Notes: generated by a model from the letters alone, not told the origin. Shown: positions 1-11,786, counted from the first letter of the stretch. The stretch: 64,000 bases of DNA from Candidula unifasciata (GCA_905116865.2 CAJHNH020008540.1:106001-170000), one strand, 5' to 3'. Program-made: numbers and translations.

Positions 1-94
1 TTTAGTGTTCATACTGTTGCATGTTGGTCAAGGCTTTATAGGCGCAATACTCATGTTATCATTTGTGATTGTGTTTTGTTGGGAACATACAACC

Positions 95-680
95 ACAGCC
101 CACCAGCACTGGATTCCAGGTTACTTCGTTCAGTCAATCAGGTAGTTGTAGCAGCAGTAGCAGTAGTAGTAGTATTAGTATTATTATTTTAGTACAGGCG
201 ATAAATTGCTGGACCTTGCCACGCAGCTCTTTAGGGCTGTTTATGTGCGGCAAGTTTTCTATCGCCATAGGTAATTTACAGAGATTTATGTAGTCAGATA
301 ATGGTTTCCTTTAGTTTTCATATTTCCGACACCCCAGCAAATAGTGCTCTATGTCACTGTATTTCTGGCATACATTACATGTTTCTTCATATATAGTAAA
401 GCAAGACCATTCAAGTTATAGTCTAACAAATTTACGACTTTTCAACTTCATCTGTTATCTGACTTTGTCTTTTAGGAGGATTTAAAAACTTATATATTTG
501 TCTACCCTTTAGGCTGTGGTCACAGTTCACATACCATTCCTGTAATATACATTGTTTAATCAATGATTTGATGTCTCCTGTGCTCATAATTATATTAGGA
601 GTGTTTTTAGTTGATCTAGCTTGAAAAAAAAAAAAAAAAAAATCAGGTGCTGTCTCATCAGTGAAGTTTGGTTGCACCGG
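95..680 (-). mobile_element. LINE ORF2 C-terminal remnant with CCHC knuckle
   Basis: On the minus strand one frame reads CNVCQKYSDIEHYLLGC, the C-x2-C-x7-H-x4-C motif found after the RNase H domain in several non-LTR retrotransposons. It is followed by RKPLSDYINLCKLP. The frame is broken by stops and a poly-A tract (about 624-642). It fixes the left flank of RPS21 as repeat. Confidence 0.6.
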
Positions 681-848
681 ATCTCCAACACGCCCTGTCT
701 CTTGTCTGGGTTGTACACTCTCTCTGACTGCTGTTCGTCCATCTCTTAAATAATACCGCCTCCTCCCCCACTTATCGTTGTCTATCTCTTGCTCTTTTGT
801 CTTCGACCGTCTCTTCTATTATGTATTTTTTTTTTTTTAAAGTTTATT

Positions 849-1065
849 GTCTTTTGCGCACGCGCTTCGTAATGCCGGGGTGTCGGGTTCGATCCAACTG
901 CGGGCCTGGCGCCTTGTGTTGGTTTCGACAGTGGTATCGAGAAGCCGACCGTCCAGCAGCAATGGCAAACTACTGGATGTAAATTTGCTAGAGAAACCAC
1001 AACAGCAAATGCTGAGTTTGGTTCTGCAACGTCCTGTAAAGGATACGCAAAATTATTTCTTTTAA
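849..1065 (+). repeat. SINE family A copy (tRNA-headed)
   Basis: Begins in cgcacgcgcttcgtaatgcc, has a B-box-like gggttcgatcc at about 888, a core gcaatggcaaactactgg, and ends tctgcaacgtcctgtaaagg. The same core occurs at 21690, 36030, 45222 and 59478. Confidence 0.7.
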
Positions 1066-1313
1066 TGTGTTATCTTCGTTAACCGCCGGGCAACTGTTTA
1101 ATACGGTAGAAAGGACATTCTTGAATTTGTACGTGTTTGATTCTCATCTTTGAGTTGTTAGTAGTCCTACAAATGATAGTCCTGGAGAGAAAAAAAAATA
1201 ATTAAACTGTAATCTACAACAGACTTCTCGTCTGGGTTGGCTTCTTTTTTCTTTCCACAATTCACTCTGATTAACATTTTCAGCCCCAGCTTCCTGTGTG
1301 TTCCTGGCCTGTT

Positions 1314-1346
1314 CCCGGTCTTTCCGTCGAGCGACTCCAGCAACGA
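1314..1346 (+). promoter_or_regulatory. RPS21: Probable RPS21 start: TCT initiator and 5'TOP leader exon
   Basis: A pyrimidine start ggtCTTTCCgtcg at 1318-1330 fits the TCT initiator of animal ribosomal-protein genes, with transcription beginning at C1320 and a TOP tract CTTTCC. The short leader would end at ACGAG (1346) and be followed by GCATGT, a GC-type 5' splice site, pairing with the acceptor tttttcag at 1439-1445. The intron would be only 99 nt. This is inference from motif position. An ordinary GT donor elsewhere upstream is possible. Confidence 0.45.
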
Positions 1347-1445
1347 GGCATGTGTTCTCTCCATCTAACCTGATTGTTTCTTAGATTTCGATGATTTTTT
1401 GAAAACAATTGACACAACATAACATTTTATAAATTTATTTTTCAG

Positions 1446-1514
1446 AATCTGAACAAATTCAACAATGCAGAACGACGCAGGAGAGTTCGTTGATCTTTTG
1501 ATCCCCCGCAAATG
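1446..1514 (+). CDS. RPS21: RPS21 coding exon 1 (exon contains the start codon)
   Basis: The exon opens after a polypyrimidine tract and CAG, has a 19-nt leader, then ATG at 1465. It codes for the first 16 residues and two bases of Cys17, and ends AAATG|gtatgt. Confidence 0.93.
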
Positions 1515-4500
1515 GTATGTATTTTCTGCGAGTAGAATTTTGTCTCAAAATGGCCATGTGGTGTTTTAGAAACTTACTCATAGTTCCTTTGTCTGAAACT
1601 TTATCAGTAGCGTAATGTTGAAAATATATTAAATTCACGTTAATTGTATGCTTCGTATTTGCCATATGAAATTCTCCGCGACTTTTATAATAGAGACAAG
1701 ATGCTGATTAATTTTAATTTGTACATTTTAATTAATAACGGGATTATAGTGCGGCTGTTTCCCTGTTGGTTTTTCCAGCGAGTGGCAGTCACTTGGTATC
1801 GGAACCAGGAGGAAAACGGCTAAAATTATCTGTAACGATTTTGTAAAATTTGTGCAGAAAGAACTAGCAGATATTTACAATTCAATGTTTTTTTTTGTAT
1901 TACAAATATTTTGTGTGTGAACATAGCACACTGTATTGCTTTGCTTTCCTATTTGCGTGAATGGTTAGTTACGTAAAGTTGCCTAGAAAAACACAACAGC
2001 CAGTTGCAGAACCAACCCCAAAAGCCACTGGCTGTTGTTTTTCTAGGCAAATTTACGTCTAGTAGTTTGCCATTTCTTTCTGGACGGTCGGCTTTCTTGA
2101 TACCATTTGCGTGAATAGAGGAATAAAATATGCTCCTGGTTGGTTGATTTTTATTTAGGGGCAGATTGTTTGAAATAATGCAGTAACGTATTGAAACATG
2201 TGCATACTTATATACAATCTTTTTTCTATTTTGGTTTTATTTCCGTGAATTTTGATGTAAGGGACCTTCTTATCTTTAGGCACAATTGGGATACCTTCTG
2301 TGCTAACCCTTAAAAAGACGACTGGCACATCGTTGTGTGATTTACAGCTAGGCTGCACCTTTTTGACTCCACAATGCAGTTTCAGGACATCACTAATTTT
2401 TCAACGATGTGCTTGATACAGCATGTTTTTAACTCTTAAATAGGGTCCCATAATCCACATAGGGAAATAGGTATACGAGAGTTAACCCTCTAATCTTATA
2501 GACCAATCTCACCTGGAATGCTGGGTTGCCAAATATTTCCTTATGTTGAAATATTAGGGCAGGCAGAGTTGACTTTCGCCTGGGGATGTGAAGGTGCACT
2601 CAATCACTTATACTGGGAATGATATAGTCATAGGAACAGGCATAGATAGGATCATTGTCTCTTAACTCTGATCATATCTGCTTAAGAAACCAGAAGTCTT
2701 GTTTAGAAGTGAATGATCAACAAGAACTTCGTTAGTTGCAGCCGGTGGAAGCGAAGAATACTGCCCCCCCCCCCCCCCCCCCCCAACCTCCCACTCTAGC
2801 ATTTAGGGCCAAGAGGCAAGTATGCCATGATGACCTTAAATTGAGCATAGTTTAATTTGCATAAATAAATAAATGAAATATATATTTTTGTCAGCTAGCA
2901 TATATAACAGAGATTAATTGCTTTTACACTACAAAACTGTTGCGCCAGTGTCTATGAAGCAGCCTTGATCTTGTTTCTGGTGTACTTATGAGAATATACA
3001 ATTGTTTCTACAGCTCTGCCAGCAATCGCATTATTGGTGCTAAGGATCATGCCTCTATTCAGATCAACATAGCAGAGGTGAGTTAGACAGATAATGTAAT
3101 AATTAAAAAAAATTGGCATATGATTTACATAGGAAAATGAGAGATTTGTGTCAGGCTACTTATTCATGAGCAGGTTGTCATGATTCACTGGGTGAGCCCA
3201 GTGCCTGAGTGACACATACTGGCTCTGTGTTTATGGAAGCCTTTGTTGTGCCACTGCCTTCCCTTGAGCACTGACCAGCTTTACGAGGCTGCTCATGATG
3301 GACCTAATTGGGAGGGGGAGGGGGGGGGGGGTCACCACCTGTGAGTTGGAGAACAAACATGACCACACAGTGAGACTCTTGTGTCCCACAAAAATAACTA
3401 GAAGATTAACCCGGGTGAAACATCTCAAGGCTTAAATAAAGCAGCCTTCATGCATCTTTGGATAAGCGTAGAATAGGATTTAAATACATTTAAGAGGCTA
3501 TTGATTCTAAAGTTACATGACATCTTCTAACACATTGTCATTGTGTTATGTCCTGCTGCAGCTTGACATCGGATAACTTGTGCAGAGTGTTGGTGTTCCT
3601 CATAATAAGCCAGCCCCACATATTTTTGGTACATCCTTTAATAGTTTGATAATAAAGTATTAATTTATGATGGATGTACACATTAATTGTGAATGTTACT
3701 TTCAAGATTTAATATTAATATATTGTATACATCTTTTTCTAATCTTCTAGCAGGTTATTGGGAGGATTTTGATTAATTACACATGTACCTCTATACACTC
3801 ACACTGTACATAAGATGGTAGAGACATGTTCACGAGTCCTGGGTATCTGGAAGCATCACTGTCACTACTACTTTGCACGTTTAGCTTCTGTTCTTTCTCC
3901 TCTCACTGGCCTGGCTCTCATCTTTGCTCAGAGCCGCGTTAGCGCAGCCGATAGGAGGCTTGCTTTCAAATCCAGCGACTCGCTGGTCGGTGTTCGAAAC
4001 CGGGCGGTTCCCGTGGTTCACCCAGTCTCTAGGAAATGGGTACCAGAGTGACACTCTGGGGTAAATGGAGGAACATCGTTGTAGCTACAGAGTTACGTGC
4101 GAACGGCGACACAGGCGGACAGTTTCTTATCAGCTGTCTGTACTGGTGGCAGAGCACTTATGGTTTATAACCGTGTGCAATGACGCTGGTTCACATCTCC
4201 CGACTTTACCTTTACTTTACCTCATCTTTGCTGTTGTCACATATCTAGCCAGTACTCTCTGACATTTCAGGTTGATGAAACCACAGGCAGAATGACAGGG
4301 GCCTACAAGACGTATGCTATCTGTGGTGCAATCAGAAGAATGGTGAGTGTTGCCAGATAAACTTGTACTTGGCCAGTATTTGTGATACAGTGGGAACCAC
4401 AGCTAGATAGGGGGGACAAGAACATATTTAATTTAAACCTGTACTCTCCATGTGAGTCCTGGGTCCTTATTTTTAGTTTAAAAAAATTTTTTTAGATTCG

Positions 4501-7500
4501 CTCCTAGATGTTGTAGGTGGTTGACTAATTATAATTTCCCAGTGTGTTCTTTGGCCACAAATGGAAAGGGGGGGGGAAGAAATATACCTACCGCCTGCCC
4601 AAAAATGTCATAATTACTTGAGGCAAGGCACCAACTGTCCATATAAAGTCAGATCCATAAAACGAATGTGTACTCACTCTAGTTCTGGAAATGGATGAAC
4701 AAGCAGAACTTTCCGCCGGAGTTCACAGTAGCTGAGCACGGAGAGGAATTTTTTTTCATCTTGCTGAGAGGCAAGAAACCAACTGTTGAAATACAAAATT
4801 TTTTTTTTTTTAGTAAGTGTATGTTGATGTACTAATGTACTAATGAAAAACTTATTTGTTTAAAGTGCAGTCATAGGCTGAATTGAACAGGATCATATTA
4901 TTTATACTATTGCTGATGTTGCAGGAAGGGTTGAAAAGCTAATTTATAGCTTCTTGTCATATGGAGCACATGATAAACTGGTTGAGACTTTTACATTTTT
5001 ATACATAATTCTGTTTCTTTGATATAAACTCTTTAAGAGATCATAAATCTAAATGCTCTAAAGTATGTTACACTTTTTTGGGGTCATACTGTTTATGCTG
5101 TAGGGTGACAAGCTCCACTTGCAAGAACATGGGTAGTGAGCATACTTCAGATCTTTTTTCCAGACCATACCAGCATATTGGGGGAATGAACAGGTAGATC
5201 CACTAGGTGGTGAATTGATGCATGACAAGGTAGATGTGATCAGAGCTCTTTGGAAAAAAAAGTCTGAAGAGAAACTAAATTGCTATGAGCTGGAGAGAAT
5301 GATGCACCTGGGTTTGATCAGAGGGTTTGGCTGGGACACTACACTCAAAAGAAAAAGCTAGACGACATAACAACCAGACTACGACCGGCAACATTAGTAC
5401 CGGAACTCTACGATGGCTGCTGAGGATAGGGATGTAGCGCACATGAGAATGCCTCGAATGCTGTGATGTCAGTTCCTGACTCAACTCGGCTTATGCTGTA
5501 AAGTGTCACATAGATGTAGTTTCCTGTCTCTTGCTAACTGCGTAGCTTATGTTAATGTCACATGCATTTCTCTTGTTCTGCTCGGTATATACGATGTTCC
5601 TAAATATATTTGTAAAGCCGGTCAGTCATATTTTTCTTAACCTGTCCGTGAGAGGAGTCTAGAAGTGGACGAGCAATCAGAACTTTTTGCTTATATTTAC
5701 AGTTGGTAAATCTGAAGGAGGGCTTGGTATGAGTTTAATGAGGGCCTGTCTCCTCTAGGTGATGGTGATGAAAGGCGAAATGGTAAAAAGTTCTGCTGTT
5801 TGTCCACCTCTGGATATGTCTTGTTTTAGAACCTGGGTGTAGCCTGCACATCTGTTTTATAGGTCTAACTCGCCTGTATGCAGATTGTTGGTTCCTAGCC
5901 TGTGACAGAAGCACTCCGACTTAGGAAGCTCCCAGTTAGTCGACTCTTACTTACTACATGCATGTTGGAAAGGCAGTGGGTCTATTCTCCGCAATGGGGT
6001 ACAGGAACCCACATGGGAAAGTGGAACATGTTTTCGGTCTCTAAAAGTGTCCAGCATCACAATATGTTGTTAGTATATTACAGATTTGATATGTTCCTAC
6101 TGGTTTATTTCTCTTCAGGGAGAGTCCGACGATTCACTGGTCAGGTTGGCAAAACGTGATGGAGTGATTTCCAAGTAAGTCTTGTCTCCAGAGCTGTGTA
6201 AAAATAAAATTAAAAGGGTTGACTTCATTGCACTGGCTCTGCCTGTCCATATAACACCTAGTCGTTTTCCTGGTGTGCTGCACAAAGCAGGAACTCTAGC
6301 TCTGGTGACTATCCCAAGGGATCCTGCACTATTAAACTGACACACTTGCGACACAAACCTAGGACCTTCAGAGCACGAGCAACATCATATGGAAGATGCA
6401 TTGCAGATAAGGAGAATAAGCCAAATTTTAGAGTTAGACCATAAAATGGCAGTGGGCCTGTTGTACCGGTATTCTGCTTTGATATCTAACTTGCAACCAA
6501 AAATATGCTATTTCAACAAACCAAGGCCATTTGCCCTCAAACCTGGGGGAGTGGGGCAGAGCCCACATAGGTAGATAGGCCAAATCAGCTGCTTTTTAGG
6601 AGGATCTCGGTGTGTGTTCCCTGCTCTGTTTGGGTAGTGGAGGTCGATCTAATGCCTCCCTAACGACTAGCACAGATATTTTGGATATTTATCTCAAAGC
6701 CGGGGTGCATCTCTTGAGAGATGAGAACCAAAATCTACCCAAGCCAAATCTAATACGGATGTAACTTGGAAGTCTCAACAAGACCAAAGTCCAGAAATGG
6801 ATGTGCGAGTTTACAGCCTGTGAAAGAGACAGCTAAAGGATGAGTAAATGAATATGTGGAATGAGACTAATCATTTAGTCATATCAAGAAGCATTGGAGA
6901 ACATACAGAGTCGCTGGTTAAACAGATAAGATTGCTGTATGAGACCCCAAGCTCACGTCAACACGTTTTTCTGGGGAGGGCGGGCTAATTCAATGTTAAC
7001 CTGCACATTCCATGGGGACAGTACTTGGCCATTCTTTATTCAGAAAGACCCTCCCTCTCCCTCTTTATACTGCAAAAGTGGCCAATACAGGCAGTTAAAA
7101 ATTAAGTAAATACAGATACCTTTTCATGCCTTTAGATCACATTTTTAGAGACCGACACTAGGTGGGCATCATGCTGACCATTTTTACTTCTCTACGACAT
7201 ACATTCAGTAACCCATTTTATACTGGGTTGACCTGCAACGCCTTATACCATGATAAAAGCAGCCAGCAGTGGGTTTTGATCGCTGTACCTTAAACTCATG
7301 AGTCAGACTCGCAACCCCTAAGCCACGGACCGCAGCTAAATACAGGCAGTAAAAACTAATATCAATAGAATTAGTCTAGAAGACAATCTGTGGAAACTGC
7401 CTACAGCAAGGCACCTATCTTCCTTGTATGTGTGTGTGTGCATGGGTGTGATGTCTCGCTTACAACAAATCTGTACCATGAGGTGGACAAGATAGGTAAT

Positions 7501-7682
7501 TCTTTTTTGGGGTAGAAGGGGAAAGTAAAAACACGGTCATCAAGTATTTTAGGGTGGAGGAGTCTAACCATTCTTGCAAGAGATCTCAGGATTTTAAGGA
7601 CAGACTTGAAAGTATTTTAGATTGAATTTGTAATGTTTGTACTTTTACATACATAGTTTTCTTTTTCCACAGGACCTTCTGA
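1465..7682 (+). CDS. RPS21: 40S ribosomal protein S21 (eS21), five coding exons
   Basis: This gene encodes a small structural protein of the 40S ribosomal subunit in the cytoplasm. Coding exons are 1465-1514, 3014-3077, 4271-4342, 6119-6174 and 7673-7682. Every intron is GT-AG and all phases join, giving 83 residues, the usual animal length. The protein starts [11 protein letters not shown], contains [11 protein letters not shown] and [17 protein letters not shown], and ends SKTF where human ends SKNF. The ATG is the family's universal start. A non-coding leader exon probably begins near 1320. An AATAAA follows the stop by 36 nt, so the 3'UTR is very short. Introns 2-5 are 1.2-1.8 kb and carry SINE and LINE debris. 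I looked for a C/D snoRNA in the introns and found no convincing box pair. Confidence in identity is very high. Confidence 0.97.
1971..2110 (-). repeat. SINE family A fragment folded into a hairpin
   Basis: A minus-strand family A fragment whose part next to the tail is duplicated head to head. Arms 1971-2003 and 2028-2058 pair over about 31 bp with one two-base bulge and one mismatch, and the loop is 24 nt. It lies in RPS21 intron 2. Confidence 0.75.
2764..2784 (+). repeat. Poly-C run of 21
   Basis: Uninterrupted C tract in RPS21 intron 2. Similar runs occur at 17467-17486, 57929-57949 and, as G, 58932-58948. Lengths of such runs are unreliable in assemblies. Confidence 0.9.
3014..3077 (+). 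CDS. RPS21: RPS21 coding exon 2
   Basis: Residues 17-38 ([17 protein letters not shown]...). Acceptor tttctacag, donor GAG|gtgagt. The split Cys codon matches the previous exon. Confidence 0.95.
3936..4235 (+). repeat. SINE family E (tRNA-derived) in RPS21 intron 3
   Basis: The head GCCGCGTTAGCGCAGCCGATAGG has the form of a tRNA A box and ggtcggtgttcgaaacc that of a B box, about 45 bp apart. The tail is built of ctttac units (4203-4220). Single copy of this type in the window. Confidence 0.7.
4271..4342 (+). CDS. RPS21: RPS21 coding exon 3
   Basis: Residues 39-62, 24 whole codons, ending CGAIRRM. Acceptor gacatttcag, donor ATG|gtgagt. A tRNA-type SINE ends just upstream, at about 4230. Confidence 0.95.
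5160..5540 (+). mobile_element. LINE RNase H-end remnant
   Basis: Broken frames of a GNEQAD RNase H motif and a following block ending in a CLECCD-like Cys pair. The same block occurs inverted at 13300-13640 (HAGVLGNEQA, then RALWE) and partly at 8100-8240. Lies in RPS21 intron 4. Confidence 0.55.
5745..6025 (-). repeat. Family B repeat copy
   Basis: Minus-strand copy of the abundant repeat: cttaggaagctcccagttag, then the gtcgactcttac segment and the cagtgggtctattctcc head with ggaacccacatggg. It ends 94 bp before RPS21 coding exon 4. Confidence 0.75.
6119..6174 (+). CDS. RPS21: RPS21 coding exon 4
   Basis: Residues 63-80 plus two bases of Lys81: [18 protein letters not shown]. Acceptor ctcttcag, donor CCAA|gtaagt. 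Confidence 0.95.
7130..7337 (-). repeat. SINE family C copy
   Basis: On the minus strand it opens agctgcggtccgtggcttag, a tRNA A-box-like sequence, with a B-box-like stretch and then the body ccaggttgaccc...gaagtaaaaatggtc shared with 41905-42185. Confidence 0.55.
7673..7682 (+). CDS. RPS21: RPS21 last coding exon, C-terminus TF and stop
   Basis: Ten coding bases after ctttttccacag complete Lys81 and add Thr-Phe-stop. So short a final coding exon is missed by ORF searches; it is found here by reading phase and the conserved SK-x-F end. Confidence 0.9.
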
Positions 7683-7717
7683 GCCATGCAGCCGTGACAT
7701 GTACCCAGTTTAGAAAT

Positions 7718-7723
7718 AATAAA
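7718..7723 (+). terminator. RPS21 polyadenylation signal AATAAA
   Basis: A canonical AATAAA lies 36 nt after the RPS21 stop, followed by a GT-rich stretch (7742-7770) that suits the downstream element. Cleavage is expected near 7735-7750. Confidence 0.8.
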
Positions 7724-8099
7724 GTGAATATGGTTTGCTTCAGCTGTGTTTTTGTGTGTGTCTTGTTGTGTGTATGGATGGCTAGTTGCTGTTAATAGGT
7801 CTCTGAGCCTTATTGTAAGGAAACTGGAATAGATCACTGCCTTCCAAAACGAGAATGTCAAAAGTGTTGACTGGGGGCTTTGTTTAAACTAAGACAGGGA
7901 AACAAGACTGCATTAAAAATAAGCTGTGTTTGTCAGCATCTGGACTGCGACGATCCCCATAAAAAATTCTAGCCTTTGGGCAAACCTAAATAGCTCTGCT
8001 CTAGATTCCCTATGGGCACCTGCAGGAATGCCCAACATCATATATATAGCACACTAGGGACACTCCTATAACAGCAAACATCATATAGCACACCAGGGA

Positions 8100-8240
8100 C
8101 ACTCCTATGTTACTTGCTCCGAAAGAGCTCTCACAAACATGTAGCTTGTCATTAATCAATCACCAAGATAGGTGGGCAGATAGTAAACCAAGGACTGGGG
8201 AGGTCAACTGATCAACATCATGGCATATGGGTAGTTACAA
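8100..8240 (-). mobile_element. LINE RNase H fragment
   Basis: Reverse complement of the block also seen at 5160-5255 and 13483-13625: (g)gtggtgaatt, gacaagt...gtgagagctctttcgg. Too decayed to translate through. Confidence 0.45.
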
Positions 8241-8284
8241 TAAGTGCCTGAGCTCCTGCTGCTAACTCTTCACATTTACTGGCT

Positions 8285-8440
8285 GTTCTGATTTTTTGTC
8301 CACTTCTGGACTGCAGTCTTGTTTCAGAACCTGTGTTGCATGTGCATCAGTTAAAAAAGATCTGACTAATCTGTGTGCAGATTGTTGGTTCATTTCCTTT
8401 CAGGCAGATGCACCCCGACTTCGATGAAAACTGCTGAAAT
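8285..8440 (-). repeat. Family B repeat fragment
   Basis: Minus-strand 3' half: ttttgtccacttctggactg, agtcttgtttcagaacctg, cagattgttggttc and caggcagatgcacccc. Confidence 0.7.
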
Positions 8441-8700
8441 AGGAAAGTAACTAGGTGACTGCTGAATTCAGTCAAAATTTGGTAACTATCACAGCTGTGC
8501 TGTAAACAGGCACGCTATACACCACCTGGACAAACATGATATCTGGCCTTTGAATATAAGGGTGAAAATTGGATATTGAAAAAAAAAATTTTTGCCTGCC
8601 TCCTATATCTCTTTCACGGTTTGACTCTTGCAATGATATCTTAAACCAGTGAGAACTTATTTAACCCGCCCAGTGCCATAATCAAACCCAGTAAACATTA

Positions 8701-8810
8701 AACGGTTGCTGTGCTGTTAGAAAACTGCTCACATTAAAGAAACGGTTGCTGTGCTGTTGGAAAACTGCTCACATTAAAGAAACGGTTGCTTGCTGCACTG
8801 TTAAACTGCC
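8701..8810 (+). repeat. 40-bp tandem repeat, 2.7 copies
   Basis: Unit aacggttgctgtgctgtta... with exact 40-bp spacing at 8701, 8741 and 8781; the last copy is altered. Confidence 0.9.
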
Positions 8811-8880
8811 AATGTCCCAAAACATGTTCATAGCACCATGTGTGATTCTGGTTCACTGCTTCCCAGTGCATACAATTCTC

Positions 8881-9092
8881 GTGCTCACTGACTGGATTGG
8901 AGCACTAATGTTGGTCTATCAAGTTCACGTGCTCACTGACTGGATTGGAGCACTAATGTTGGCCTATCAAGTTCTCATGCTCACTGACTGGATTGGAGCA
9001 CTAATGTTGGTCTATCAAGTTCTCATGCTCACTGACTGGATTGGAGCACTAATGTTGGTCTATCAAGTTCTTGTGCTAACACTGACTGGATT
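8881..9092 (+). repeat. 48-bp tandem repeat, about 4 copies
   Basis: Unit actgactggattggagcact plus aatgttggtctatcaagttc and a variable end. 48 is a multiple of three, so it gives a false open frame with a 16-residue repeat (TDWIGALMLVYQV). Confidence 0.92.
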
Positions 9093-9484
9093 AACAAGTG
9101 CACACAGCTCAAGGTGAATTCTGTCTTGTGAAGAACAATTTGTTATCCCTAGCAATGTTTCCTTGCTGGATAAGAAAAGCCTTTCTTGGGATCTGTGAGT
9201 TCTCCTTGTCAGGTCTGCACTAAATGTAGTTCTGTTTTAGATAATCTTACCACATCCTGGAAGGGGGCAGAAGAATATTTCATTGTGCGGAAATCATGAA
9301 CAGTCCTATTACTGACCTAAAAGCATGTCATAAGAGTTCACTAACTGGGAGGTTCGTGAGAAGCAAGAAACCAAGTCTGGCTCTGAGGAAGGACTAGGGT
9401 CCAAAATCAAACCAGAACTTTCCGCCAGAATTTACAGCCAGTAAATTCACAGAAAAAGAAATCTTGAATTCTAGGTACACTATT

Positions 9485-9610
9485 TTGTTAGCTGTGCATC
9501 CTTGCTGCAGAACAACCCTAGCATTTTTTGACTTTTATGGTGTCTCTGGGCAAATTTATGTTTGATAGTTTGCCACTGCTTCTGAATGGTCAGTTTTCAA
9601 TCCCTGTGAC
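9485..9610 (-). repeat. SINE family A fragment
   Basis: Minus-strand core: gcagtggcaaactatcaaac, aatttgcccagag and a decayed tail. Confidence 0.5.
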
Positions 9611-10139
9611 CAGAACTTTCCGCCAGGGTGCACAGCTGGTGAACGCGAAGAAGAATCCCTGTGACGAAATAATGCAAGGCAGTTTTCCGTACAAATCACC
9701 CAAAGTAAGAATCAAACCGGATATCACCAATTTACAAAGCGCAATGAGTAAGCCACAGATGCAGAAGTTTTTTTTTAAAAGATATTTTTTAAAAAGTCAC
9801 GTATTTCATGTAAAAATCGAAAAGGCAAAACAAAACTTAAGAGAGAACCTGCATATCACCTAGCTATTAAAAAAAAATAATCTTTATACAAGTGACAATA
9901 GTTATTGACTTTTACACAATGTCATATTTCAGTTTGTTGAATGTTTGTCAATGCTGGTGGGAAGGGGATACATAGAGACTTCTACTTAACAGAAGTGGAC
10001 CATGGGCAATCATCAAGGATGTGGTTCCAAAGAAATTCTACAACATATGAACTGGAACTCTGTCTTGGGTGCACTAGATAGGGATAGAATGTTTGGAGTC
10101 TTATGACGACGCTTCTTAGCTCGAATCACAAAAAAAAAA

Positions 10140-10300
10140 CTAGATCGTATTTTTCTTCTGCTTCTCTGGCTGCGAAAAGTTTGTCTACTTTGTGACCTGG
10201 TTCCAGAACTTGAGTGTTTCATGCATATCTGCTTTACAGATCTGGATAGTGTGCAGACTGTTGGTTCCTGACCTAAGCAGATGCAGAGTTTAAAGAAAAT
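10140..10300 (-). repeat. Family B repeat fragment
   Basis: Minus-strand copy: tggttccagaacttgagtg, tgctttacagatctgg, gtgcagactgttggttcctg. Confidence 0.65.
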
Positions 10301-11451
10301 AATAGCAATGAAGATGTCAAAGAAAATAACTTGGGACATGTAAGCAATGTACACATGAAGATGGTCAAAACTGGAATATGTTTTGCCAACCTGAAAACTG
10401 TAAGGGAAGAGAAAAACAGCGGGAAATAAACAGAAAATCAAAGCAGGAAGGAATTAGTAAAAGTGAAGAACCCTTTTTTATTTTACTGGTACATTCAGCA
10501 AACGAACGAAAGAGAAATAAAAACCTGACAATCAACATACAAGCACAATAAAAAAAGACATACATACAAAATAAAAGACCACAAAAAGGTTTTACCTTTT
10601 AAAAAAATACATTTGTTGTTGCATACATGGAAAAGGAACTGATCATAAAGCTAAATTCAAATGTATCATTTGTTGACTTGTTTTAATGAGATCAAGTTGT
10701 TCACTGCTGTCTTGGGAAAGTATAATTACGGAACTCTGACCAATGACTATTGGGACACCCAATAGGGGTGACCATCATGTCGAAAGGCAAGCCAAAGTAG
10801 GCCACTAGTGATTTCTCAAAGGAAAAGTAGCCCTCAAATCTGACAAAATTTGGCCATCCTAGTGATATTTTATGCAGTGTAGCATCAGTTACCTGTCCAT
10901 AGTCTTTTATTTTGTATACTGCCAACTATTCCTAATTCTTCTTTGACATTATGCCACACAAACATCTCTGACTTCTGTCTCTCTTACTCTTACACAAAAC
11001 TTTCCCTTACAATAAATTCTGGTTTTCCCTTCTTGTCAGTGCCTGAAGAATTTGCTCTGTCCCCCATGCAGATAGTTTTCTCTGTCAAGTTAAAATTTTT
11101 AAATGTCTTAATGTATTACCTTGATACAGTATATTTTCATTTTCTTTGTTCTCCAATCTGCCATGTTTATGGAGCTTGTTATTTCAACGCCTTCCAAGCA
11201 ACATATCATATGATGTGCCACTGATTAAAACTCATATGTACTAATCAACAGAAGAAGTGTGATTGCATTTATATATTTTTGCCACAGCACATGCAAGAAA
11301 TCTGGCCAACATGTTTTTAAAAAATAAACAATATGAGGTGCATTTTTTGGGTCACTTGGAAAGTTATGCACATGTGATTTCACTGTCTTCTTCGGTGAGC
11401 AGTTCTGGACCTTATGGGTACGAAAACTAAACATTTAACTTTCATCAACAA

Positions 11452-11660
11452 ATAAAGTAAAGGACCCCTTTCCACGTCTTCAGGCGTATTGGCTAGACCT
11501 ATATTTTATAGACCAACACACCTTTACTTCCCAGGACTGTACCTGGTACCCATTCAACCTGGAAGCCAAGGTCATAAAAAAAAAAAAAAGTCAGACTCTG
11601 AATCCACGACCTTCCGATCCACAGGCAAGTGCCTTGCCGCTCGACCACGACAGCTCCCTT
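11452..11660 (-). repeat. SINE family C copy (tRNA-headed)
   Basis: On the minus strand it begins with a tRNA-like head (agctgtcgtggtcgagcggc, then gtggatcggaaggtcgtgg), a poly-T stretch, and a body ending cgtggaaaggggtcctttac. Same type as 41905-42185. Confidence 0.65.
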
Positions 11661-11786
11661 CATTAACAAATGCTTGCCTAAATTTTAAGAGCAAAAAGTG
11701 TGACACCAACAAGGTTTTATTTAAAAATTAAAAATGTAGCCGACACATTTACAGTCAGTCAGCTACTAAACATATCAGTATTACAT

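Noticed and set aside
2827..2900. ATGATGA C-box-like motif in RPS21 intron 2
   Set aside because: No CTGA box within the usual distance and no closing stem.
3938..4020. A true tRNA gene
   Set aside because: A and B boxes are present but the acceptor and anticodon arms do not pair; the 3' body and ctttac tail mark a SINE.
5757..5830. ggtgatgatga-like C box of a snoRNA in RPS21 intron 4
   Set aside because: No D box or terminal stem at the right distance, and the sequence is part of a family B repeat.
8746..9117. 123-codon + strand frame with TDWIGALMLVYQV repeats
   Set aside because: Produced by the 48-bp and 40-bp tandem repeats; no intron or gene context.
10013..10565. Overlapping - strand frames of 142 and 66 codons in the intergenic region
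   Set aside because: Low-complexity Phe/Cys/Ser sequence from AT-rich DNA; partly a family B copy.
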